DNA of 35,449 nucleotides from Caldisericota bacterium (GTDB lineage Bacteria; Caldisericota; Caldisericia; UBA6126), in NCBI GenBank assembly GCA_003566815.1, contig PXBT01000161.1:1-35449 (forward strand), read 5' to 3'. The translations under genes were made by a program, and so were the position numbers. The stretch's first letter is position 1. Each line of letters opens with the position of its first letter. The notes below the pieces were generated by a model, which had not been told where the DNA came from, ran no database searches, and saw nothing but the letters and a program-made list of their open reading frames with translations. Below are positions 1 through 9,010 of this stretch, piece after piece.

Positions 1-131
1 ATTAATAAACTGGCTCCAAAACCTATTCATCAATAAATAAAACGCCTGTATCGCTCAAAGGGGACAGTCCCCTTTGAGCGATACAGGTGTTTTATTTATT
101 GATGAATAGGTTTTGGAGCCAGTTTATTAAT
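1..131. repeat. Near-perfect palindrome: 65-bp arms, 1-nt centre (pos 66), one mismatch (44/88)
   Basis: Positions i and 132-i are complementary from 1 to 131 except g44 versus t88. Core is ctcaaaggggac-a-gtcccctttgag. The outer arm repeats, inverted, the last codons of the 92..1501 CDS. Confidence 0.97.
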
Positions 132-1501
132 TGCTGTATCAGGCTTTGAGGCTTGGCTTTTGAGGGGGTATCCATTAACTGATGCGAGGGAAATACTGGA
201 GAAGAAAGAAATTCGATTTTGATCATAATTGCAGTATTTTGGTGTTGTTTTGCGATGGATTGAAGGTGGGATAGTCGCTCTTCTTCATTTTGAACTTCAT
301 TGCTCAATAATTTTACTTGATGGCTCATAGGCTGGATACCTTCATATAGCAAACTGCGCAAACCTTCAATGAGCAATCCCGGAGCTTTTGGCAACAGAGA
401 AATCCCTTTACCGATTTCCTGCAAGCCTTTTTCTAAAAGGCTTTTACCTTTCCCAAGCTCTTCCATGCCTTCCATTAGCAGATCTACTCCTTTTTTTCCC
501 TCCTGTAAGCCTTCACTAAGCTTACCTGCTCCCGTGTCCAGCTCCTTTATTCCATTTAATAACTCCTCGTAAGCTTCCTGGGTGGTTTCAAGCAATGGTA
601 AATAATTTTGAGTTATTCGTTGTTGCATTTCCTGAATAACGCTAAAAATTAAATCCATCCTTTGGGTTTGTGCTTTGAGTAATTCATTTATTTTTCTTTC
701 ATGATGAAGATGATCCAGTACCATTTCAGCCAATATCCATGGTTCTGCATCCTCATCGTACACTGATTGCACTTTTCGGGCAAGCGATCTTATATCATCA
801 GCATCTTTGGACATAAGCTCCATAGTGTCCAGGATTTCTTCATGGTTGGTTCTGTACATCGCCATTTGTAGTTGGATTTGCTTCAAAGCTGTTTGAGCTT
901 GTTCCATCTCTCTGGCTAACTGCTCAAAACCTTGCTCTGCTTCTTCCAGACCAGCAAGAATTAACTCAAAAGCTTCTTTCATCAAAGCCGTACCTTTTAA
1001 ATAATCTTGAAAAGCTTTTCTGAGAGATGGCAAATGATACTGCAATTCATTGAAACCTTTGCTCCACAGCATAAAACCTTTCTGGTATTCAGCAAAACCA
1101 TTCTCAAGTTCTTCAGCACCCTCCCCCATTTCTACCAGCCCATTTACCATTTTTATGATTCCTTTTTCCATTTCATCAAATGCATGCAATTGAAGACTCA
1201 AAGGCGATTGAATATCAGGTAAAGGAATATCCAGCATTTTTGGCAAGAGCGTAATTTGTACAGCTTCATGCGACCATGATTCACTATGGGCTTCCCAGGA
1301 AAAAAACAATTCAGTCTGCAAAAGATCTGTAAAAGTTATAATTTGCTCGCTTCCTATGGAAATAGTATCAGCTTTCGGAGCTACAATATCTTTAATCTTG
1401 AGTAGATCATAAGTAAATTGCGCCTGTGTCATATAAGGCACCATTTCTTTGGTTTCTTCATCCTGGTGGAGATTTGTGATCCTTAGCTCTGCCTTTAGCA
1501 T
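92..1501 (-). CDS. Coiled-coil protein with YhgE/Pip-like 'LxxGxxxLxxG' heptad-type repeats; N-terminus uncertain
   Basis: 469-aa ORF with repeated EGMEELGKGKSLLEKGLQEIGKGISLL-type segments. The annotated ATG has an SD-like aggaagga directly abutting it, and the reading frame stays open upstream without a start codon. Confidence 0.75.
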   Translation of the reverse strand: MLKAELRITNLHQDEETKEMVPYMTQAQFTYDLLKIKDIVAPKADTISIGSEQIITFTDLLQTELFFSWEAHSESWSHEAVQITLLPKMLDIPLPDIQSPLSLQLHAFDEMEKGIIKMVNGLVEMGEGAEELENGFAEYQKGFMLWSKGFNELQYHLPSLRKAFQDYLKGTALMKEAFELILAGLEEAEQGFEQLAREMEQAQTALKQIQLQMAMYRTNHEEILDTMELMSKDADDIRSLARKVQSVYDEDAEPWILAEMVLDHLHHERKINELLKAQTQRMDLIFSVIQEMQQRITQNYLPLLETTQEAYEELLNGIKELDTGAGKLSEGLQEGKKGVDLLMEGMEELGKGKSLLEKGLQEIGKGISLLPKAPGLLIEGLRSLLYEGIQPMSHQVKLLSNEVQNEEERLSHLQSIAKQHQNTAIMIKIEFLSSPVFPSHQLMDTPSKAKPQSLIQQLINWLQNLFINK

Positions 1502-1762
1502 TCCTTCCTGCCCCGTGATATCATTCCATTGCCTTTCTCCATCTGATTAAAAAGGTTATCCACTTCTTCATCTTATTTGCTGTCACCTTTCGCTGTAAAC
1601 CTTTTGTTTTATTATAACATTGCCTGAGAGAAGTAAATTAAAAATCAAATCTCTATCATAAGATATTTTGTAAAAATTTTACTTATTTTAATTGCTTATT
1701 AATTCATGTTGTGAGTATAATATGATTAACTTGAAGCAAGTTAAAAATATATTGGAGTCAAA

Positions 1763-2500
1763 ATGGAAATGAATGCAAATATCAACCACCAAATTAGAAA
1801 TATTCTAAGGTCAACCAACAAAATTGTATTTTTTGGAGGAGCAGGGACTTCCACCGAATGCGGAATTCCTGATTTTCGTTCCAGTAAGGGACTTTACTCA
1901 AAGGTGCCTGAAGATACCCTTAGCAGTAAAAATCTGCATGATCATCCAGAGCAATTTTTTGCATTTTTCAGAAAACAACGCCTGTACCCTGAAGCCAACC
2001 CTCATAAAGGACATGAAATATTGGTCAAGTGGGAAAATGAAGGCAAATTGCTGGGCATCATCACCCAAAATATTGACGGAATGCACCAAAAAGCTGGCAA
2101 CAAAAAAGTTGTTGAACTGCATGGTTCTGCTTCTCGATATTATTGCCAGCATTGTGGACAAAAATATACTCTGAATGCTTTTTTAGCCATGGAAACCGTG
2201 CCTTTATGTTCCTGCCATGGTATCATCAGGCCTGATGTAGTATTATTTGGCGAAATGCTGAACGAAAATTCTGTTCATTATGCAGTGAAACTGATACAGG
2301 AAGCTGAAGTCTTGATCATTGGAGGTACTTCATTGGTGGTATATCCTGCATCTGGACTGATAGATTATTTTAACGGAAAGCTCCTTGTTATGATCAATCA
2401 GTCATCCACCGACAGGGATAGAGGGGTGGATCTCTTGATGCGTAAAAGTTTTTCAGAAGCTATGACAGATTTGGATAGTGCAATGTGTTCGATTTTATAG
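1763..2500 (+). CDS. cobB: Sir2-family NAD-dependent protein deacetylase
   Basis: [38 protein letters not shown] and CxxC...CxC zinc motifs. Confidence 0.95.
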   Translation: MEMNANINHQIRNILRSTNKIVFFGGAGTSTECGIPDFRSSKGLYSKVPEDTLSSKNLHDHPEQFFAFFRKQRLYPEANPHKGHEILVKWENEGKLLGIITQNIDGMHQKAGNKKVVELHGSASRYYCQHCGQKYTLNAFLAMETVPLCSCHGIIRPDVVLFGEMLNENSVHYAVKLIQEAEVLIIGGTSLVVYPASGLIDYFNGKLLVMINQSSTDRDRGVDLLMRKSFSEAMTDLDSAMCSIL

Positions 2501-2525
2501 TATTTTTTGCGAAAGGAGGTAAACT

Positions 2526-2741
2526 GTGAAAAAATTAATTGATCGATCGTTGAAGGCTGCAAGAAAATACAATGTGCTGGATTGGGCTGTATTTAAATTC
2601 TGTCTGATCTCTTTGGGAATTATTCTTGGGACCTATTTTGCAATCTTTTTTAGATCCATCCTGCCCATAGTATGGATTTTCTTTATCCTAACTTATGTTT
2701 GGATTATGCTCAAAACTTTTACCAAATACTGGAAGGAATAA
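2526..2741 (+). CDS. Small membrane protein, about 71 aa
   Basis: Two hydrophobic segments; SD aaaggagg upstream (gcgaaaggaggtaaactgtg); short gap after cobB. Confidence 0.75.
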   Translation: MKKLIDRSLKAARKYNVLDWAVFKFCLISLGIILGTYFAIFFRSILPIVWIFFILTYVWIMLKTFTKYWKE

Positions 2742-2875
2742 TAGAAAATTTTTTTGAAATAATTTTATTTATTATATCAATCATATGTTGTATATAAATG
2801 TTTTTGTTTTATTCTGTAAAATCAATTATAATTAATCATTATAAAATATAAAAAAAGTAATTTAGGGGGCAAAAA

Positions 2876-3703
2876 ATGAAAAAATTATTGGCTCTTCTTG
2901 TTTCAGTTCTTTTGACATGCTCAATAGCTATTGCTGGATGCACAACTGAAACTGAAACGACTCGGGATCCTGTTGAAGTTGAAAAAGACACGAAGGTCAC
3001 TGTTCGCTTGAATGTTGGGGTTGAAGATTTTGGCGAATTGGTTGATTGGGAAGCCTCGCTATACATGGGGGCAATAGCTGGAGAAGAAACCAGTGGAAGA
3101 TTCACTGAATGGAAGCCTGTGGATGATGCAATGGAAATACTTTTTTTAATCCCTGAAGATGTTCGTGAAGGAAATAGTGCTCCCATGGGTAAATTGAATG
3201 ATTGCTATGTCCGTGTAAGAGATTTGGGTGACATAAATTTTCCAAAAATGGATGTGGTAAGCAATCCATTTACGCTAACTAATGGAAAGCACCATCAAGT
3301 CCATATTTGGCTGGATTCAGAAGCTGTATTATTTGAGGATGAAGATCTATATGAAGACAACGCTAATGTTCTTATTGTGCTTTTCACTGGCATCAATGAT
3401 TTTGGTGAAACAGGTGAATGGGAGGCCTCGCTATACATGGGGGCAATAGCTGGAGAAGAAACCAGTGGAAGATTCACTGAATGGAAGCCTGTGGATGTGT
3501 CAGGCGGCGTGGAATTTGATGTCCTGAGTGAGGCTTTGAATCAAGATGAAATCCCGTGGGATGTGCCTATGGACACTTATTTGCGCATCAGAACCATTGG
3601 TGACGATGCTTATCCCCAATATGATTTGGTAACTGCTCCTTTTACCCTTTCAAGAGGAGGTTTACATATGGTTCCTGCCAGGTTGAAAACAACTTTTGAT
3701 TGA
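2876..3703 (+). CDS. Lipoprotein with two tandem copies of an approx. 124-residue module
   Basis: Signal peptide with lipobox IAGC. 'WEASLYMGAIAGEETSGRFTEWKPVD' occurs twice. SD-like aggggg upstream. Confidence 0.85.
   Translation: MKKLLALLVSVLLTCSIAIAGCTTETETTRDPVEVEKDTKVTVRLNVGVEDFGELVDWEASLYMGAIAGEETSGRFTEWKPVDDAMEILFLIPEDVREGNSAPMGKLNDCYVRVRDLGDINFPKMDVVSNPFTLTNGKHHQVHIWLDSEAVLFEDEDLYEDNANVLIVLFTGINDFGETGEWEASLYMGAIAGEETSGRFTEWKPVDVSGGVEFDVLSEALNQDEIPWDVPMDTYLRIRTIGDDAYPQYDLVTAPFTLSRGGLHMVPARLKTTFD
3047..3125 (+). repeat. Direct repeat copy 1 (78/79 nt identical to 3419-3497)
   Basis: Aligned by eye at an offset of 372 nt; only 3052 (a) differs from 3424 (g). Confidence 0.95.
3419..3497 (+). 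repeat. Direct repeat copy 2 (78/79 nt identical to 3047-3125)
   Basis: See copy 1. Confidence 0.95.
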
Positions 3704-3730
3704 TTTTACCTGGTATTTTATTTAACTTCA

Positions 3731-3762
3731 AGGGTAGGTCCAATGGGTCTGCCCTTTTTTTT
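3731..3762 (+). terminator. Rho-independent terminator after the lipoprotein gene
   Basis: AGGGTAGGTCC-AAT-GGGTCTGCCCT stem-loop (with G:U pairs) followed by TTTTTTTT. Confidence 0.85.
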
Positions 3763-3847
3763 ATTTTAAAAAAAACTGTCGGAAATGTAACTTTTTTGGA
3801 CAATTTTTTATACTAATACTATGATGATTGATACAAGGAGAGGAAAA

Positions 3848-4789
3848 ATGAAAAAAATTGTAGTCTTTTTGATCATTGTAGCTCTCGGTTCTTTTAGTAG
3901 TCAGTTTGCGGGAAAGGGCAGAGCATCTCTACCTTTGCTTGATCCCACGCCAAGTCATAGTTATGTTTCCATTGCAAGAAGTCATTTTTTTGCCTTTAAC
4001 AAAGCTATGCCAAAAGATCCTTTACCCCTTCAACGACGAGGGGTCGTAGCTATCGAACGAATCAATGCTGCAGTTGATGTTGCTGATAGTTTTTTGCTCC
4101 ATTCAATCATTGAGCCCGTGATGACAGAAGATGAATATTATAACGATTCCCCGGAAATGAAAGTGAGCCAGAAAATTATCTTTGATGAGCTGGAAAAATA
4201 TGCAAAAAATGTCTCATCCTGGGACACTCTCATTATTTATTCACATACTCACGGTCTGAAAAATGAATTTATACCCGAAGAACCATGGGGAGGACTCAGG
4301 CTTGATGCTCCGCCCAGAAACCGAAGACCTCTTCCCCACCGAGGTGTTACCATATGGCCCCAATATGCAGAACAACTCCTGGCTATCGAAGCAAAAACCG
4401 TCATCGTTATGATTATGTCTTGCTTTGCTGGAGGCTTTATTGATTATTTAATGGAAATCGAGGATCAATGGAACAATCGTGCAGATGAGGGTAAAAATTT
4501 TATAGTCATCACTTCGCAAAATAATGCTTTGCCTTCGGGACCCGTAATGATTGAAGGAGAGTTTATCAATCCTTTTACATATGCAGTTGAACAAGCATTA
4601 CTGGGGCATCCGGATGGCGCCATAACTGGAGAAAAAGATGGCTTCGTAAGTCTGGAAGAATGGGCGCAATATATCATGGAAACCACATCTTTAAATGATC
4701 CCAGAGCTTTGCCCCAGATGATAGGTTCATATCATCCTGATCAGATCCTTTTTAAAGTTAAAAATACAGAACAACCCGACAAACCTTAA
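3848..4789 (+). CDS. Secreted caspase/legumain-like (clan CD, C13/C14-type) cysteine protease
   Basis: Signal peptide from ATG 3848 (SD aaggag at about 3835). His motif 'LIIYSHTHG' followed by Cys motif 'VIMIMSCFAGGFIDYL', then 'FIVITSQNN'; 'EKDGFVSLEEW' near the C-terminus. The ORF track starts at 3821. Confidence 0.7.
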   Translation: MKKIVVFLIIVALGSFSSQFAGKGRASLPLLDPTPSHSYVSIARSHFFAFNKAMPKDPLPLQRRGVVAIERINAAVDVADSFLLHSIIEPVMTEDEYYNDSPEMKVSQKIIFDELEKYAKNVSSWDTLIIYSHTHGLKNEFIPEEPWGGLRLDAPPRNRRPLPHRGVTIWPQYAEQLLAIEAKTVIVMIMSCFAGGFIDYLMEIEDQWNNRADEGKNFIVITSQNNALPSGPVMIEGEFINPFTYAVEQALLGHPDGAITGEKDGFVSLEEWAQYIMETTSLNDPRALPQMIGSYHPDQILFKVKNTEQPDKP

Positions 4790-4809
4790 ACAAGGGTAAA
4801 GATTATAAT

Positions 4810-5172
4810 TTACATAGCATTCATTAATGAAAAAATCCAGATAACTGCAGCAAATATAACAAGCACTAGAAAAAAGAAAAGTATATTTTTAATAGTCTGC
4901 AAAGTATTAAGGGCTTCCATTTGTTTTTCAAAAGTTTTCATGGCTATAACTTCAAGAAATTTTTCATGATTTTGCTTTAATTCTGCTAAAAATGTTTTGC
5001 TGTAAGTAACTGTTTCCTGTTCCTGGGTGTCAACATCTTTGACGAAAACTTTCTTTTCCTCGTCAGGCAACTCTTGATATTCACTCTCAGTAATTATATT
5101 TCCAGATTGATGATCGCACTGAAAATATTTAATTAGAATTTTCTCTTTAAGCTCTTTTTCACAATTATCCAT
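4810..5172 (-). CDS. Hypothetical tail-anchored membrane protein
   Basis: 120 aa, charged soluble portion, single C-terminal TM (ILFFFLVLVIFAAVIWIFSLM). Confidence 0.65.
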   Translation of the reverse strand: MDNCEKELKEKILIKYFQCDHQSGNIITESEYQELPDEEKKVFVKDVDTQEQETVTYSKTFLAELKQNHEKFLEVIAMKTFEKQMEALNTLQTIKNILFFFLVLVIFAAVIWIFSLMNAM

Positions 5173-5213
5173 ACTAAATCTACCTCCAAAACATCGAATC
5201 CCTAAGCAACTAT

Positions 5214-6725
5214 TTAAAATACTTCAAATGGTAAAGAGGACGAAAAAATTCCTTTTGATATTTCTGTAGCAAGGCTCATCATCTCATCAGATAAAGATCG
5301 ATCTTCAGAAGATGCTTTGGAATAGCATCTCACTTTATCATATACCTGGCGTCCCACAATGCCTGCCTTGGCCACATCTCGTTGATCCAATGCCTGTGAA
5401 GCTACAATCAATTCCATAGCCACAATACGGTTTAGGTTTTTAATCATTTTTTCAAGCTTCCAGCAAGCATTGGGAGCCTGGCTGACTAAATCTTCCTGGT
5501 TGCCCGATACAGGTATGGAAGTAGCTGAAGCTGGATACACCAGAGTCTTATTTTGAGAAACCAGTGCTGCGCAGGTATATTGCACTATCATCAGACCAGA
5601 CTGAACTCCTGGATCTTGAGCTAAAAATGGAGTGAGTGATTCATTAAGATGGGGGTCAAGCAAGTGATTGATTCGTCTTTCGCTGATTTCACCCAGAACC
5701 TGTAGAGCAATGGCAAGAAAATCAGCAGGAAAAGCTATGGCTTGAGCATGAAAATTGCCACCTGAAAGCACTTGCTCCTGATCTTGAAAGATAAGAGGGT
5801 TGTCAGTCGCAGCATTGATTTCAATTTGATTGGCATTTTTACAATACTCGTAAATATCAAGCAATGGTCCTATAACTTGAGGATAACACCGAAAAGAATA
5901 GGGATCCTGTACTCGATCAGTAGAATCAATAAGCTTGGAATCTTCCAGTGAATCATAAATAATCTGAGCAATCATACGCTGTCCCGAATGTGGCTTAACA
6001 GTATGCAAAAGCCCTGAAAACGCTGATTTGCAACCTGCATAAGCTTCCATGGAAAGAACCATAGCAGAAAGCGCCGCATAGAGAAGATTTTTTGTCTGTA
6101 TCAAAAGCACTGAAAGCCAGGCGCTGGAAAGACTTGTGCCATTAATCAAAGCCAGACCTTCTTTGGGCATCAGTTTGACAGACTCTAACTGCAATTGTCG
6201 AAGCTTTTCAGCTGAAGAGATGCGCTTTCCTTCACCATCCAGTACATATCCTTCACCCATCAGTACCAAAGCCAGATGAGCCAGAGGAGATAGGTCACCA
6301 CTGGCGCCCAGAGATCCTGTCTCTGGAATCCATGGATAGACCTGTTGATTAAGTAAAGTTTGCATCAATTTGATGGTATCATGTCGAACGCCTGAATACC
6401 CTTTGATAAGAGTGTTCATGCGTATCAGCATCATCGCTCTCACAATGTCTTCGCTCAAGGGCTTTCCTACAGATACCGCATGGCTTCTCACAAGATTTTC
6501 CTGCAATGCTCTCAGCTTATCCATAGGGATGGCTGTGGTTGCTAATTTGCCAAATCCAGTATTGATGCCATATACTATTTTTTCCTGATGCAGGATAGTC
6601 TCAATATAGTCACTGGATTCCTTCATTTTGCTCCATGCTTGTTCAGCAATGGAGACACATTGATAATGAAGGGCTATATCTTCTATTTCTTTAAGTGTTA
6701 GTGAGTGCCCATCAATGGGTATCAT
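5214..6725 (-). CDS. hutH: MIO-dependent aromatic amino acid ammonia-lyase family protein (histidine ammonia-lyase-like)
   Basis: MIO tripeptide in GSLGASGDLSPLAHLALVLMGEG; DPYSFRCYPQVIGP; GNFHAQ. Overlaps the lysS stop by 4 nt (ATGA). Confidence 0.85.
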   Translation of the reverse strand: MIPIDGHSLTLKEIEDIALHYQCVSIAEQAWSKMKESSDYIETILHQEKIVYGINTGFGKLATTAIPMDKLRALQENLVRSHAVSVGKPLSEDIVRAMMLIRMNTLIKGYSGVRHDTIKLMQTLLNQQVYPWIPETGSLGASGDLSPLAHLALVLMGEGYVLDGEGKRISSAEKLRQLQLESVKLMPKEGLALINGTSLSSAWLSVLLIQTKNLLYAALSAMVLSMEAYAGCKSAFSGLLHTVKPHSGQRMIAQIIYDSLEDSKLIDSTDRVQDPYSFRCYPQVIGPLLDIYEYCKNANQIEINAATDNPLIFQDQEQVLSGGNFHAQAIAFPADFLAIALQVLGEISERRINHLLDPHLNESLTPFLAQDPGVQSGLMIVQYTCAALVSQNKTLVYPASATSIPVSGNQEDLVSQAPNACWKLEKMIKNLNRIVAMELIVASQALDQRDVAKAGIVGRQVYDKVRCYSKASSEDRSLSDEMMSLATEISKGIFSSSLPFEVF

Positions 6726-8203
6726 ATATCTTCTCTTTTACGAAGCTGGGGGAAAAGCAACACTTCTCGAATGGATTCTTCCCCAGTAAAGAGCATCACT
6801 ATACGGTCAATACCCAAACCAAGACCTCCGGTGGGCGGCAATCCAAACTTCATAGCTTCGATATAGGCTTGGTCAAAAGTATGAGCCTCATCATCGCCTT
6901 TGCTTCTTGCTTCCTCCTGACCTGTAAAGCGTTCATACTGATCAACAGGATCATTGAGCTCAGTGAATGCATTGCCCACTTCAAGCCCGCCAACAACCAA
7001 TTGAAACCTTTCCACCCATTGAGAATCTCTGCTTTTCTTTTTTGCCAAAGGAGACAGGGGTAGAGGATAATCATACAAAAAGGTAGGCTGAATTAAATGT
7101 GGCTCAACTTTTTTCTTGAGCACCTCATCAACAGCATTAGCCCAGGAAAAGGGTTTATCCATGCGCATCTCTTCTTTGCACAAATATTCTCGAGTATATT
7201 CCTGATGGCAAAGCTGGTGAATATCAACAGAAGCATAATGCTGAAAAGCCTCTTCGAGTGTCATTTTTTTAAAAGGGGGTCGACAGTTGATAGTATGCCC
7301 CTTAAATTGAACTTCATTTCCGTTGAGCGCATGAGTACAAATAGCATCAAAGATTTTTTCTGTAATGCTCATCATAGTTTTATAGTTTCCATAGGCTTCA
7401 TAAAGCTCCATGATGGTAAATTCCGGATTGTGCTGAAGGGAGATGCCCTCATTTCTGAAAGCCTTCCCAATTTCAAATACTTTTTCCAGTCCACCTATGA
7501 TGAGCCTTTTCAAGTAAAGCTCGGGGGCAATTCTTAAGAAAAGCTCCTGATCCAAAGCATTATGAAAAGTTACAAAAGGCTTGGCCAATGCCCCGCCATA
7601 AATATCCTGCAAGGTAGGTGTTTCAACTTCCATGTAGCCTTCAGCAATCAAAACATCCCGAATAGCTTTTATAATTTTAAATCGTTGATAAAAAACATTT
7701 CTAACATCTTCATGCATTAAAAGATCAAGGTACCGTTGGCGATATCTGACTTCAACATTTTCAATACCATGCCATTTTTCTGGCAGAGGTGAAAGTGCTT
7801 TGGATAAAAGGACAGCATCCTGAACTTCAACGGTGATTTCTTCAGTGCGAGTCTTAAAAACAGTGCCCTCCACGCCCAAAATATCTCCTACGCTAATCAA
7901 TTTTTTGACCCGATGAAATGCTTCTTCACTCATTGCATCTTTTCGGTAATAAATCTGTAGCTTGACTCCGCCGCTCAGCATGGTTGCAAACCCTGCTTTG
8001 CCATGAAGTCTTTTAGTGATGAGGCGACCAGCAACTCGGACCTTTTTACCTTCAAATTGTTCAAAATTGCTTTTTATATCATCCGCAGAATCTCTATCGT
8101 TAAAATGAATCAAAGGGTAAGCTTCGGTCTTATGATCTTCCAATTCCTTAATCAATGAATCAATTTCGGGTCCAAATAATTCTTTTCTTTTTTCAGACAT
8201 CAA
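6722..8203 (-). CDS. lysS: Lysyl-tRNA synthetase, class II
   Basis: Class II motifs: FRNEGISLQHNPEFTIMELYEAY; GLEVGNAFTELNDP; GLPPTGGLGLGIDRIVMLFT. Confidence 0.97.
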   Translation of the reverse strand: MMSEKRKELFGPEIDSLIKELEDHKTEAYPLIHFNDRDSADDIKSNFEQFEGKKVRVAGRLITKRLHGKAGFATMLSGGVKLQIYYRKDAMSEEAFHRVKKLISVGDILGVEGTVFKTRTEEITVEVQDAVLLSKALSPLPEKWHGIENVEVRYRQRYLDLLMHEDVRNVFYQRFKIIKAIRDVLIAEGYMEVETPTLQDIYGGALAKPFVTFHNALDQELFLRIAPELYLKRLIIGGLEKVFEIGKAFRNEGISLQHNPEFTIMELYEAYGNYKTMMSITEKIFDAICTHALNGNEVQFKGHTINCRPPFKKMTLEEAFQHYASVDIHQLCHQEYTREYLCKEEMRMDKPFSWANAVDEVLKKKVEPHLIQPTFLYDYPLPLSPLAKKKSRDSQWVERFQLVVGGLEVGNAFTELNDPVDQYERFTGQEEARSKGDDEAHTFDQAYIEAMKFGLPPTGGLGLGIDRIVMLFTGEESIREVLLFPQLRKREDI

Positions 8204-8204
8204 C

Positions 8205-8984
8205 TTAACCTTTTTTAATTTCCAATATTCTATATTTCACAAACCCTTCCGGTGTGGGCACTTTAACAACTTCTTTGTTTTGTCGACCCATCATTGCTCT
8301 TCCAAAAGGAGAAGAATTGGAGATCAAATTTTTCAAAGGATCAGCTTCAAGAGTGCCTACAATCTTTATGGTTTCCTTGGTTTTGGTGGTTAGATTTTCC
8401 ACTCTTACCTTTGTTCCAACTTGTACACATGTTTCAATTCCTGACATCGCTTCATCGACAATAACAGCAGACTTAAGCAAATGCTCCAGCTCCTGAATTC
8501 TTGCTTCAATCATAGCTTGATCTCGCTTTGCTTCCTCATATTCAGAATTTTCTGATATATCTCCCAAAGCTCTTGCCTGACGAATGCGTTCAGCTACTTC
8601 AAGTCGCTTGTTTTGTTTCAAATCTTTCAGCTCTTTTTGGAGCATTTCCAACCCACGCTTTGTTAAAGTTGGCTTTTCTTCCTCGTCAATATTGTAGCTT
8701 CCTACATCTGCTACAGGGGGGCATTTATTATATTCATATGAAGTATCCATTTCTTCAGAATCATCATCAATAGGCCAATCTTCTTTGAGAGATTTTTTCT
8801 TTTTTGTTTTTGGTTCAGCTTGCTTTTTTGCTGGTTTTTTTGTTTTCTTGCTTGTTGCAGTTTTTTTTGATGCACTCGCTGTTTTACTGGTTGTAGCTTT
8901 TTTCTTTGTAGTAGCTGTTTTGCTACTGCTTTTTTTAGTTGTTTTTTCAGTTGTTTTTGTTTCTTTTTCTTCTTTGCTTGCCAT
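8205..8984 (-). CDS. greA: Transcription elongation factor GreA with approx. 105-aa Lys/Thr/Ser/Ala-rich N-terminal extension
   Basis: GreA core: LTKRGLEMLQKELKDLK...ARALGDISENSEYEEAKRDQ...SPFGRAMMGRQNKEVVKVPTPEG. Directly upstream of lysS. Confidence 0.93.
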   Translation of the reverse strand: MASKEEKETKTTEKTTKKSSSKTATTKKKATTSKTASASKKTATSKKTKKPAKKQAEPKTKKKKSLKEDWPIDDDSEEMDTSYEYNKCPPVADVGSYNIDEEEKPTLTKRGLEMLQKELKDLKQNKRLEVAERIRQARALGDISENSEYEEAKRDQAMIEARIQELEHLLKSAVIVDEAMSGIETCVQVGTKVRVENLTTKTKETIKIVGTLEADPLKNLISNSSPFGRAMMGRQNKEVVKVPTPEGFVKYRILEIKKG

Positions 8985-9010
8985 ATAATCTCTCCCTATT
9001 TTTTATAATA

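Noticed and set aside
2839-3477. Minus-strand ORFs at 2839..3186 and 3295..3477 sharing 'NLPLVSSPAIAPMYSEAS'
   Set aside because: Antisense of the duplicated lipoprotein segment; their shared sequence only reflects the DNA repeat.
8785-8988. Plus-strand Phe/Val-rich 67-aa ORF resembling a membrane protein
   Set aside because: Exact antisense of the Lys/Thr-rich tail of greA; low-complexity mirror image.
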